A DNA stretch of 58,914 nt, from contig NZ_AIDW01000064.1 in assembly GCF_000251145.1 (NCBI RefSeq), positions 1 to 58,914 of the forward strand. Direction: 5' to 3'. This DNA is from Sphingomonas sp. PAMC 26621 (lineage in GTDB: Bacteria; Pseudomonadota; Alphaproteobacteria; Sphingomonadales; Sphingomonadaceae). Position 1 is the stretch's first letter. Each line of letters starts with the position of its first letter. Below, piece after piece: positions 8,595-16,382 of the stretch. Below the pieces are notes generated by a model. The model had not been told where the DNA came from and ran no database searches. It saw only the letters and a list, made by a program, of their open reading frames with translations. A program made the position numbers and the translations under genes.

Positions 8595-9518
8595 ATGTTC
8601 TCATCATTTGGCGCAACAACCACGGCGGACGAGGTGCTGGAGGAAGCCGATCTGCGTGGCCGGCGCGTGCTGGTGACCGGTGTTTCTTCCGGAGTTGGCG
8701 TGGAGACGGCGCGTGTGCTGGTAGCACACGGGGCTCATGTGGTCGGCGCTGCGCGTGACCTGAGCAAGGCGCGGCGAGCGACCGAGCTGGTCCGCGCTCA
8801 GACAACACCGGGCGGTGGCTTCGATTTGATCGAACTCGACCTGGCCTCCTTGGCAAGCATTCGAGCGTGCACCGACAGTCTTATAAAGGCGGACCAGCAG
8901 TTCGATGTCGTCATCGCTAACGCCGGGGTGATGGCGCTGCCGCAAGGGACGACCGCCGACGGCTTCGAGACGCAGTTCGGAACCAATCACCTCGGGCATT
9001 TCGTCTTCATCAACCGCATTGCGAGCCTGATCAATCCCGGCGGGCGGCTCGTCATGGTCGCCTCGGCCGGTCATCGCGGGGCCGATGTCCACCTCGACGA
9101 TCCCAATTTCGAGCGTACGCCCTACGATCCTTTGGTGGCCTATCGCCGATCCAAGACGGCAACGATCTTGTTCGCGGTCGGATTTGACCGGCGTCACCAG
9201 GCCGGGGGTGTCCGCGCCACGGCGGTCCACCCTGGCGCCGTGCTTACCGAAACCACCCGCAAGATGATCGAGGATCAGCCAGCTGCGGCTACTGCCTTCC
9301 AGTGGAAGACAGTCGAGCAAGGCGCGGCGACAGCTGTCTGGGCGGGGCTCATCGCTGCCGCGGATGAGGTTGCTGGTCGCTACTGTGAAGACTGTCACGT
9401 TGCCGACGTGAACGACAATCCTACGGAAGGATTTGGCGTCCGAAGCTACGCTCTTGATCCCGAGCACGCCAAAGCGTTGTGGATCAGGAGCGAGAAAATG
9501 GTAGGCGAATACTTCTAA
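8595..9518 (+). CDS. Short-chain dehydrogenase/reductase
   Basis: An SDR of 307 residues. The ATG at 8595 is preferred over an upstream TTG because AGGAAATTCG precedes it. The nucleotide-binding motif is VLVTGVSSGVGVETARVL (TGxxxGxG); NAG is present in VIANAGVMALP; the catalytic Ser lies in VASAGHR and the Tyr-Lys pair in VAYRRSKTATILF. The layout is that of the retinol-dehydrogenase/WWOX-like group of SDRs, which act on hydrophobic alcohols, aldehydes or ketones. It is followed by a VOC protein gene in the opposite orientation. The substrate is unknown. Confidence 0.9.
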   Translation: MFSSFGATTTADEVLEEADLRGRRVLVTGVSSGVGVETARVLVAHGAHVVGAARDLSKARRATELVRAQTTPGGGFDLIELDLASLASIRACTDSLIKADQQFDVVIANAGVMALPQGTTADGFETQFGTNHLGHFVFINRIASLINPGGRLVMVASAGHRGADVHLDDPNFERTPYDPLVAYRRSKTATILFAVGFDRRHQAGGVRATAVHPGAVLTETTRKMIEDQPAAATAFQWKTVEQGAATAVWAGLIAAADEVAGRYCEDCHVADVNDNPTEGFGVRSYALDPEHAKALWIRSEKMVGEYF

Positions 9519-9578
9519 CAGGTCGCAAGTGGACGGTCATTCGCGCAAACCGGATCGCTACCGTTGTTTACGGTACAT

Positions 9579-9962
9579 TCAATGCGATGACCTCCGCTTC
9601 GGGGGCGTGTAGAAGTTGATTAGATTGCCGTCAGGGTCGCGGAACAGCATCGACCGATTGCCCCATGCCTGTGTTGTCGGCTCCAATACCCATTCCCCGA
9701 TAGTTGGTTGGAGACGCGCCCGTTCGGCGTCAACGTCCTCAACCTCAAACTCCAGGATCACCGAACGGTTCTCTTGGGCGACCGCTGCGCGGGCATTGTC
9801 CTTTGCAACCGAGCGCTCGCTACAGATCGCGAGAACGCTGCCCGATGTGCGAACCTCGACAAAATCGTCATTCCCAACCGGAGCAACGCCGGTGACGGTT
9901 TCATAAAACCGGGCCATCCCCGGCACGTCCTTCGTGACTATCCTGGTCGATGCGAGCTTCAT
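9579..9962 (-). CDS. VOC (glyoxalase/bleomycin-resistance fold) protein
   Basis: A single-domain VOC protein of 127 residues: MKLASTRIVTKDVPGMARFYETVTG opens the first beta-alpha-beta-beta-beta module, and WGNRSMLFRDPDGNLINFYTPP closes the second with the usual Asp-Pro-Asp-Gly-Asn turn. Such proteins bind metals and act as glyoxalases, dioxygenases, isomerases or drug-binding resistance proteins. It is divergent from a TetR gene at 10082 with an inverted repeat in the gap, so it is probably under that repressor. The specific function cannot be assigned. Confidence 0.87.
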   Translation of the reverse strand: MKLASTRIVTKDVPGMARFYETVTGVAPVGNDDFVEVRTSGSVLAICSERSVAKDNARAAVAQENRSVILEFEVEDVDAERARLQPTIGEWVLEPTTQAWGNRSMLFRDPDGNLINFYTPPKRRSSH

Positions 9963-10004
9963 CGGATGCTGCCTTTCGCGTTGCGCTGGAACTGCGGATA
10001 GCGA

Positions 10005-10039
10005 TACTGTTCCGCCTGGTAATACGATACGGTACAGTC
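10005..10039. promoter_or_regulatory. candidate TetR operator
   Basis: TACTGTTCCG and CGGTACAGTC form an imperfect inverted repeat (8 of 10 positions pair) in the gap between the divergent VOC and TetR genes. A related half-site, TACGGTACA, occurs near 9569 beyond the VOC stop codon. The position suits autoregulation and control of the VOC gene. Confidence 0.4.
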
Positions 10040-10081
10040 CTGTTACGAGTCAAGTAGAAGCGCATTGGGAGAACAGCTGAC

Positions 10082-10669
10082 ATGGCGGAGGCGATCGACA
10101 AGCGTATTCAGCGGTCAAAAGCGGCTGTGCTCGCTTCGACATACGCCTTGCTATCCGAGGGGGGCATTGGCGGAGTCAGCATGGATGAAGTATCGCGGCG
10201 TTCGGGCGTCTCGAAGACGACGATCTACCGTCACTGGCCTTCCCGATCGGCGCTGTTGCTTACCGCGTGTGCGACGATTGGCTCGCCATCCGAGGTCCCA
10301 GACACAGGCAGCCTCAAGGGAGACCTCGACGCGCTTGTTACCGACCTTGCCGAGCAGCTTCGTTCGGCGAAATGGCCCGCTATCTTGCCCTCTATCATGG
10401 ACGCGGCGGAGCGCGACGCTGAAGTCGCGACGCTTCACGCCACCCTTCACGCCGCGTTGATGACGCCATTTCTGACGGTCGCCGAGCGCGCTCAGGCGCG
10501 AGGAGATTTCCCGGCCGGGGTTACCCCTGCTGAGATGACCGCATTGGTGGTTGGTCCGCTGTTCTACCAGCGATGGTTTTCAAAGGAACCGATCTGTTCG
10601 GACTTTGCTACGAGCGCGGTCGTGCGCGCGCTGGCGATGGCGGTTCGCCATAGCATCGTTCCCGATTAG
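10082..10669 (+). CDS. TetR/AcrR family transcriptional regulator
   Basis: A 195-residue TetR protein. The HTH is visible as GIGGVSMDEVSRRSGVSKTTIYRHWPSRSALL near residues 25-60. The C-terminal domain (VAERAQARGDFPAG, ALVVGPLFYQRWF) matches the TetR_C_11-like group often linked to efflux or detoxification genes. It is divergent from the VOC gene, the likely target, and its stop is closely followed by the repeat that leads into the second IHF-like locus. Confidence 0.9.
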   Translation: MAEAIDKRIQRSKAAVLASTYALLSEGGIGGVSMDEVSRRSGVSKTTIYRHWPSRSALLLTACATIGSPSEVPDTGSLKGDLDALVTDLAEQLRSAKWPAILPSIMDAAERDAEVATLHATLHAALMTPFLTVAERAQARGDFPAGVTPAEMTALVVGPLFYQRWFSKEPICSDFATSAVVRALAMAVRHSIVPD

Positions 10670-10700
10670 GAAGGGTGGTCGAGAAGCCCGGAGCATTCCC
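10664..10700 (+). terminator. terminator-like repeat 3' of TetR gene
   Basis: This segment starts 5 bp before the TetR stop. Its reverse complement reads GCTTCTCGACCACCC then TTCCTAATCGGGAA, a diverged copy of the repeat at 2658-2693. From here through 10764 the sequence mirrors the left copy in inverse orientation. Confidence 0.35.
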
Positions 10701-10741
10701 AAATCGATCCTATTTCGAGAATCGAAGCTGACACGGGCCGC

Positions 10742-10767
10742 GTTGCAAAAGGGGTCCCTTTTGCAAC
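10742..10767. promoter_or_regulatory. palindrome upstream of IHF-like copy 2
   Basis: GTTGCAAAAGGG and CCCTTTTGCAAC form a perfect 12-bp inverted repeat with a 2-bp centre, 87 bp before the IHF-like start at 10854. It is the counterpart of 2581-2600, where only the inner 9 bp pair. Conserved sequence and spacing at two otherwise diverged loci point to a regulatory or binding role. Confidence 0.6.
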
Positions 10768-10853
10768 GCCGCTTCTGATGCATGGTGCGAGCTAGGGCGT
10801 GACGATCCCTGCCAGGGACGATACGTTGCCTCTCTGTGGGCAGCGGAGGCCGA

Positions 10854-11159
10854 ATGCGTAAAAGTGACCTTATTCAACGCATAGCCTTACTGAATCCAGA
10901 CCTACTAGGCCCAGTATGTCGGGCTATGGTAGAGAAGCTATTTGACGCCATTACGGAGCGCCTTGTTGATGGGGGCGACGTTGAACTACGCGGTTTTGGA
11001 CGCTTCTTTCTAAGCCACCATGCTCAGCGAACCGCTCGGAACCCTCGGACGGGGGAGAATTTTCTAAGGAGGGAGTTCGCAGCGGTACGATTTCGTGCCG
11101 GTAAGTCGATATGTGCCCAAATCAATGCCAAGGTATCTAGCAAATCTGATAAATCTTGA
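10854..11159 (+). CDS. IHF/HU-like DNA-binding protein (copy 2)
   Basis: A 101-residue IHF/HU-fold protein starting MRKSDLIQRI at the ATG at 10854; CGGAGGCCGA just upstream is a strong ribosome-binding site that decides this start over an in-frame ATG at 10836. The DNA-arm region is ELRGFGRFF...RNPRTGENF. It is a paralog of the protein at 2179-2493, with similar length, motifs and upstream region, in inverse orientation. A hairpin with TGATGCA/TGCATCA arms directly follows the stop. Confidence 0.87.
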   Translation: MRKSDLIQRIALLNPDLLGPVCRAMVEKLFDAITERLVDGGDVELRGFGRFFLSHHAQRTARNPRTGENFLRREFAAVRFRAGKSICAQINAKVSSKSDKS

Positions 11160-11191
11160 TGCAGAAATCAATATTTTGCATCAGGGCAGTA
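11157..11191 (+). terminator. hairpin after IHF-like copy 2
   Basis: CTTGATGCAGAAATCAATAT is followed by TTTGCATCAG, pairing TGATGCA with TGCATCA directly at the stop of the IHF-like gene. A close relative lies at 13328-13361, so this is a repeated hairpin and not a unique terminator. Confidence 0.5.
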
Positions 11192-11397
11192 AGCAGAAAA
11201 GTCTAGCTGCTACCCGCCCTTCTCTTGCCATTCTGCCGCGTCATAACGCAAAAGGGAGTTGCGGCTAGCGCCTTCCTGTACCGCTCTGTTGTCGCAAAGA
11301 TCTCCAGAATCATCCGCCTTTTTCGTGAAAAACTTGTCGTTGTTAAGCGTAGGATCAGCGCCTGTCCTCGTTTGGATCGCCTCTCCCCGGAACGCGA

Positions 11398-13197
11398 TTA
11401 TGCCGCAGATTGGTTCTTTCTTGCTACGGCAATCTGCACTCGATTGCGTCCAGCCCGCTTGGCACGGAGCAAGGCAGCATCGGCCGTCTGCACCAACGCT
11501 TGCCACTCGGTGTGCAGGGGTGCGCAGGCGAGACCGATGGAAGCGGTGACCGGACCAAGGTCCCGGCCCTCGTGCTGAACGTGTAGGGCAGCAACACGGC
11601 TCCTGATCTCCTCTGCCCGCTCTAACGCCGGGCCCGCGTCCATGCCCGGCAAAAGCATCAAGAACTCTTCACCGCCATAGCGAAACACTAGATTGGCATC
11701 CCGGACAGCCTCCTTGAGCGTCTGTCCAACGGCTCGTAAAACCGCGTCTCCGGCATCGTGTCCGTGTTCATCGTTGAAATGCTTGAAATGATCGATGTCG
11801 ATCATGGCGCATGAGATGGAGGTGCCTTTGCGCTAGGCCTCCGCGAACTCGCGAGCGAGCACCTCATCCAGGTGCCGCCGGTTGGAGAGCATGGTTAGGG
11901 GGTCCACCATGGCGAGCGAACGAAGCGCCTCACGAAGACGGAGGTTGTCCAAAGCCAGGCTGACGTTCTCGGCGATCATCAGTAAATAGGCGTCATTCAA
12001 AACCTTATCGACAGCCGAGGTGCTTCGTTCGAAGTAGAGCAAGCCGAGCACGCCCTGCTGGCCGGTCAATGGAAGGCACAGGCTGTCGGGCAGGTGATCG
12101 CCTACCAAGTGATCGCAAGGTACGTCGAAGGCGTCACCCGTTGGTCGGTGTGCTATGCCCCGGCGCAGGCCCCAGCATGCCAGCGGGAAAAACTCAGCGG
12201 CTGAATGAACTGGATCCCGCCAGGAACATTTCTCGGCCAAGACGTTGCGTTTGATGTCGAGCAGGTACAGTCGACCTGCCAGGCTCGGCGCAACCTCCGG
12301 CACGAACCGGCTGACAACATTCTCAAGCTCGGCAAGGGTGTCGCATCCCTGCATCCGCTGGGTCATGCGGGACAGGAGGTCCCGGACCGCACGATCGGCA
12401 TCACGCTCGATCTCCAGCCGCTGCCGCTCGATACCATTCTTTCTGAACACACGCAGGGCCTGGGCCATGTCGCCGATCTCGTCGATACGGTCGTATTGCG
12501 GTGGTTCGGCGTCATAATCCTGTGTGGCGAGGCGGGCGATCACGTCGCTTAGCTTGACCACCGGATGCAGCACCCGCCTGCGAAACACGAAATACAGAAC
12601 AAACAGGAACACCAGGCCGGTGACACCTAGCATTACCTCAGATGCGGTGCGCCAATGCCGAGCGGTTCGTTCCGCCGCCCGCAGGTTATCGCCCGTGCGT
12701 TGGTCGAGGCGGTACTGGAAGCGCTCCACCGCGGCCCGCGAGCGGTCAAGTTCGCGTTCGTATTCTGGCGCGAATAGAATGCGTACCGCCGAATTCGGGT
12801 CTCCCTGGTGCCGTAACGCAACTGCTTGTTGTTGTTGCGCCTGCAGGGCATCCGCCCAGCCCAGCGCTTCCTGCAACACGCGAAGCTCGTCCTCACCGGC
12901 ACCTGCATCCCGAATATGCCCCGTCCGCGTCTCCAAGGAGGCCAAGCCGGCACGGGTTCTCTGATAGGCGAGAAGGTCCGCTTCATTTCCACCTATCGCG
13001 AACTGACGCGCCAGTTCACTGAGCGCCAGCACATCGTCTTCGACCGCCGCCGTCGCGTGGTCGAGTGCGTAACGCTGGCCGACTGCCGCACGCTCGTCCT
13101 GCTGCGCCGAAGATGCCAGCAACATCATCGTGCCGGAGGCGATGGTCAGCGCGACAGTCACGCCGTAAGCCCAGTTCGTGATCGTTGCCAAGCGCAT
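11398..13197 (-). pseudogene. Membrane-bound diguanylate cyclase, amber-interrupted
   Basis: The reading frame encodes, in order, a transmembrane helix, a CHASE3-like periplasmic helical region, a second membrane segment (VMLGVTGLVFLFVLYFVF), a HAMP-like linker, a GAF-like domain and a GGDEF domain with RYGGEEFLML as the active-site loop. An in-frame TAG at 11833-11835 falls about 30 residues into the GGDEF domain (after EFAEA); the rest follows in the same frame (RKGTSISCAMIDIDHFKHF). It is likely a CAG-to-TAG change. The truncated product would keep the sensor but lose cyclase activity. The start is taken at MRLATITNW (13197); ten more in-frame codons lie upstream. Confidence 0.85.
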
Positions 13198-13327
13198 CAC
13201 GCCGGTATGACAGAACCCGGCGAGCAATTAGTTAACGCCGATGGTCAGCGTTCCATCGAAGGCGGCCCGAACATGCATGCCTTGTCGGCACCTCAGCTAC
13301 CGCAGTCGGACCAGCAGGATTCTCTTA

Positions 13328-13361
13328 CCTGATGCGAAAATCACAATTTTTGCATCAGAGG
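13328..13361. repeat. hairpin related to 11157-11191
   Basis: CCTGATGCGAAAATCACAAT followed by TTTTGCATCAG matches the hairpin at 11157 in the same orientation. The two copies flank the broken diguanylate cyclase gene and may have been part of its transfer or simply be a common terminator type here. Confidence 0.5.
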
Positions 13362-13433
13362 ATCCAGCCAATCTTTCGTTCATGTACGAACCTATATCGG
13401 CACTGTCACGAGATAGAATGGCAGGATATATCG

Positions 13434-13751
13434 ATGAAAATAGCTTTTCTTTTTGCTTCGGTCGGCTTCGTGCTGACGGGGTCTGCAACTCAAGCGAGTG
13501 CGTCGAGCGATAATGCTTGGCGAGCATTCAACCTACAAGTCACCCGCGCATGTGTGGCAGAAAGCGGCATCCGTAATTTTCGCGCTTCGACTATTGTAGG
13601 GTTCGATGATCGGGCTGGTAAGGTTGCAATGCTTGTGTCGGATCGTACCCGCGGCTCCTCGCTGTCTAAACTGTGTCTATATGACAAACGCACTAAGCGC
13701 GCTTACGTTGACGACGCAGAGTTGTGGTCGGCACCGCCGCAACCCCGGTAG
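13434..13751 (+). CDS. Small exported protein of unknown function
   Basis: A 105-residue protein beginning MKIAFLFASVGFVLTGSATQ, a typical Sec signal peptide with likely cleavage after ASA. AGGATATATCG precedes the ATG. The mature part has two cysteines (TRACVAES and SKLCLYD), which could form a disulfide. No family is recognised. Its stop codon TAG overlaps the AGT target duplication of the IS3 element inserted directly after it, and the duplication preserves the stop, so the gene is still intact. Confidence 0.6.
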   Translation: MKIAFLFASVGFVLTGSATQASASSDNAWRAFNLQVTRACVAESGIRNFRASTIVGFDDRAGKVAMLVSDRTRGSSLSKLCLYDKRTKRAYVDDAELWSAPPQPR

Positions 13752-13832
13752 TGTTGACGTCCCCCCTGTTTTTTAGTCCAATTTGAGCGAGAGTTTTCCG
13801 GCCTTGAGAAGCCTTCGGGCAAGGAGCTGGAA

Positions 13833-14092
13833 ATGAAGAAATCTAGGTACACAGACGAGCAGATTGCCTTCGCGTTGAAGCAGGCGGAAACCGGTACGCC
13901 GGTGGCCGAAGTCATCCGGCGGATGGGGATTTCAGAGCAGACGTTCTACCGTTGGAAGAAGGTGTACGGCGGTCTCGGCGTCGGCGAACTGAGGCGCCTG
14001 AAGCAGCTCGAGGACGAGAACCGGCAGCTGAAACAGCTGGTTGCCGACCTGAGCCTGGACAAGCACATCCTGCAGGACGTTCTGGCAAAAAA
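13833..14092 (+). pseudogene. IS3-family OrfA, cut by IS110-type element
   Basis: MKKSRYTDEQIAFALKQAE opens a standard IS3 OrfA with an HTH (PVAEVIRRMGISEQTFYRWKK) and a leucine-zipper region (ELRRLKQLEDENRQLKQL). It ends DKHILQDVLAK at an A-run where the inserted element begins; the trailing residues in the open frame are from that element. In the uninterrupted IS the A-run followed by AGCTCTG would form an A_AAA_AAG slippery site for the -1 frameshift into OrfB. Confidence 0.88.
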
Positions 14093-14332
14093 TGTATGGT
14101 CCGCCCCCGTCTGGCAAGCATGAAACGCGATAGGCTGCACAGTCTGCGTAAATGTATCCGGCCTGTTTGTGGGACATCTCGATCCCTGGCCATGATGGGA
14201 TACGCGCACGGTCGTCCTAACAAGCTGGTTCAGCCTTTGACGGCTGCATTTTTGCTCAGGCTTGGACCGTATCGCCATCGACTGTTTGCCATCACTCCTC
14301 GTGCTGCAGACCTGGGTGTTGCGGTTAGAGCG
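14093..14332 (-). ncRNA. possible bridge/seek RNA region of IS110-type element
   Basis: IS110-family elements are known to encode a structured guide RNA (bridge or seek RNA) in a non-coding end that specifies target and donor; in IS1111-like members it lies downstream of the transposase gene. This is the only long non-coding end of the present element. I have not folded it or identified guide loops, so the call rests on family and position. Confidence 0.35.
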
Positions 14333-15361
14333 TCAGGCGGCGATCGGCATGGGGGGCCGATACTCTTCCTGACGTGCCAGCACTGCCCAACTGATCCGGA
14401 CGATCTTGTTAGCCAGCGCGACGACCGCGACATTCTTGTGTGTTCTTGTTTCCAGTTGGTCGAGCCAAGGCCCAAGGCCATGCTCGCGTTTCATATGCAT
14501 GCTCGCCGACCGAGCACCGTGAATGAAAAGCCGGCGAAGGTGGCTGTTGCCCCGCTTGGATATGCCGAGCAGCTTCGGCTTTCCGCCGGTCGAGTGTTGT
14601 CGTGGGACAAGCCCGAGCCAGGCCGCGAGGTCACGCCCCCGTTTAAAGCCCGTACCGTCGGCCACGGCCGCGACGAGCGCTGTGGCCACTAGAGGCCCGA
14701 CACCAGGAATGGCGAGAAGCCGACGGCATGCCTCATCTGTCTTCGCAATCGCTTCCACATCCTTCGTCACCGCGGCGATATCTTGGTCGAGCGTCTGCCA
14801 TTCCTCCCAGAGCCGCTGCAGGAGGGTGCGCATGCGCGATGAGAGCGTCGAGCGCTCGTCCACGAACAGCAAGGGCATTTCGCGCGCCATGTGCTGACGT
14901 CCAGCGCGGAATACGATGCCTCGCTCGAGCAGGAAGGCGCGGATCTGGTTGATGACTGCGGTACGCCTGCTAACGAGCCGTTCACGTACCCGGTGCAGAG
15001 CTTGTAAATCGAGTTGCTCAACAGACTTGGCCGGTACGAACCGCATAGTCGGTCGCTGAACGGCTTCGGCGATCGCCTCGGCATCGAGGTAGTCGTTCTT
15101 GTTGGATTTGAGGAACGGCTTCACGAACTGAGGCGCCATCAATCGAACGTCATGATCTAGCGCTGACAGCTCGCGAGCGAGATGATGGGCACCACAGCAC
15201 GCCTCCATGCCAACCAAGCATCTTGGCAGCGCCGCCATATGTCGCATCAGTTGAGATCGGCTAAGCTTCTTCTTCCACTGGATGGATCCCGCGACATCCA
15301 AGCCGATCAGGTGAAACGAGGTCTTGCCAATGTCGATGCCGACCACTGCTACTTCTGTCAT
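14333..15361 (-). CDS. IS110-family transposase
   Basis: A 342-residue transposase starting MTEVAVVGIDIGKTSFHLIG at 15361. The N-terminal DEDD RuvC-like domain is seen in VGIDIGKTSFH (first Asp), GMEACCGAHHLAREL (Glu) and KNDYLDAEAIAEA (Asp pair). The C-terminal Transposase_20 domain has IPGVGPLVATALVAA and LAAWLGLVPRQHSTGGK, followed by the catalytic serine region (RLFIHGARSA). It appears intact and could be active. The frame is open upstream to 15610, but those codons extend into the disrupted IS3 OrfB. Confidence 0.93.
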   Translation of the reverse strand: MTEVAVVGIDIGKTSFHLIGLDVAGSIQWKKKLSRSQLMRHMAALPRCLVGMEACCGAHHLARELSALDHDVRLMAPQFVKPFLKSNKNDYLDAEAIAEAVQRPTMRFVPAKSVEQLDLQALHRVRERLVSRRTAVINQIRAFLLERGIVFRAGRQHMAREMPLLFVDERSTLSSRMRTLLQRLWEEWQTLDQDIAAVTKDVEAIAKTDEACRRLLAIPGVGPLVATALVAAVADGTGFKRGRDLAAWLGLVPRQHSTGGKPKLLGISKRGNSHLRRLFIHGARSASMHMKREHGLGPWLDQLETRTHKNVAVVALANKIVRISWAVLARQEEYRPPMPIAA

Positions 15362-15437
15362 GACGGTCCTCCTCGATATGATGGCGCTTATGATGCACCC
15401 GACTCGTCCAAACCGTAAGGGGGCGGACCATCCCACA

Positions 15438-16278
15438 AGCTCTGACGCCTGGACGACGACGCGAACTCGTCGCGTACGTCCAGGCGTCCCATGCTGTAAG
15501 CGAACGGCGCAGTTGCTCGGCGCTGGGCGTCGAGCGGTCGTCGGTGCGCTACATTTCGCACAGGCCGGATCAGACACCGCTGGTGATGCGCATCCGTGAT
15601 CTGGCGGCAACGCGGACGCGCTACGGCTGTTTCCGGATCTACATCCTGCTACGCAGGGAAGGATGGGTCGTGAACCACAAACGCGTCTATCGACTATATC
15701 GGAATGATGGACTGAGCCTTCGACTCAAGAAACCAAGACGCAACGTCAGCGCTGCGAACCGCGAACGGCAACCCGCGGCGTTGGCGGCGAACGAGATGTG
15801 GTCGATGGATTTCGTCTCGGACGCCCTGTTCGATGGCCGGCGGTCACGAGCGTTGACCGTCGTCGATACCTTCACCCGCGAAGCATTGGCGATTGACGTC
15901 GACCAGGGGATCAAGGGCGAACAGGTCGTCGCCGCGATGGCACGGATTTCGTCTATCCGCGGCGTGCCCAAGACCATTCGCGTGGACAATGGTCCGGAGT
16001 TCATCTCGAAGGCGCTCGACCGCTGGGCGTACGAGAACGGCGTCACGCTGGACTTCAGCCGACCGGGCAAACCCACCGACAATGCCTTCGTGGAGTCGTT
16101 CAACGGCCGCCTTCGCGACGAGTGCCTGAACGCGCATTGGTTCCTGTCCATGACCGACGCCCGAGCCAAGATCGAGGCCTGGCGACGGGACTATAACGAG
16201 AGCCGTCCTCACACATCGCTTGGCTGGATGACGCCGGTCGAATATGCTGCTGCAGCGGCCGCAAAGGCAGCCGAATGA
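15438..16278 (+). pseudogene. IS3-family OrfB, 5' end separated by IS110-type insertion
   Basis: Right after the inserted element the frame resumes as ALTPGRRRELVAYVQASHA, then continues through GVERSSVRYISHR and the rve integrase core with MWSMDFVSDALF (first Asp), IRVDNGPEFISKALD (second Asp) and FVESFNGRLRDECLN (Glu). The DDE core is complete, but the coding region is cut off from OrfA. A shorter in-frame start at 15544 exists. The protein would be a normal IS3 transposase if the IS110-type element were removed. Confidence 0.87.
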
Positions 16279-16382
16279 ACGCCGGAAACTCACCTTCAGG
16301 TTGGATGAGAAACCGGGGGACCCTCACCAGTCACTCAGCACTCTTGCGCGGCTTCCTCAGACCAAAAGCTTCTGAGTCGGAA

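Larger units (their letters stand above)
14093..15437 (-). mobile_element. IS110-family element (IS1111-like subgroup)
   Basis: The sub-terminal inverted repeats ATGGTCCGCCCCC (14096-14108) and GGGGGCGGACCAT (15419-15431) are perfect over 13 bp, a feature of the IS1111 subgroup of IS110. The transposase reads right to left from 15361 to 14333, leaving about 240 bp of non-coding DNA downstream of it and about 75 bp upstream. No target duplication is evident, as usual for this family. Exact ends are uncertain by a few bases because the target is an A-run. Confidence 0.85.
13753..16328 (+). mobile_element. IS3-family element with nested IS110-type insertion
   Basis: The left end begins GTTGACGTCCCCCCTG and the right end, read on the other strand, GGTGAGGGTCCCCCGG; these imperfect terminal repeats are flanked by AGT at 13750-13752 and 16329-16331, a 3-bp target duplication as expected for IS3. 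Inside are orfA at 13833 and orfB ending at 16278. A second element of about 1.35 kb (roughly 14093-15437) sits exactly at the orfA/orfB junction and has inactivated the host element. Confidence 0.85.

Noticed and set aside
15362..15610. N-terminal extension of the IS110 transposase.
   Set aside because: The 83 upstream codons lie partly in the disrupted IS3 OrfB and do not resemble the family; the ATG at 15361 is followed directly by the conserved VGIDIGK motif.
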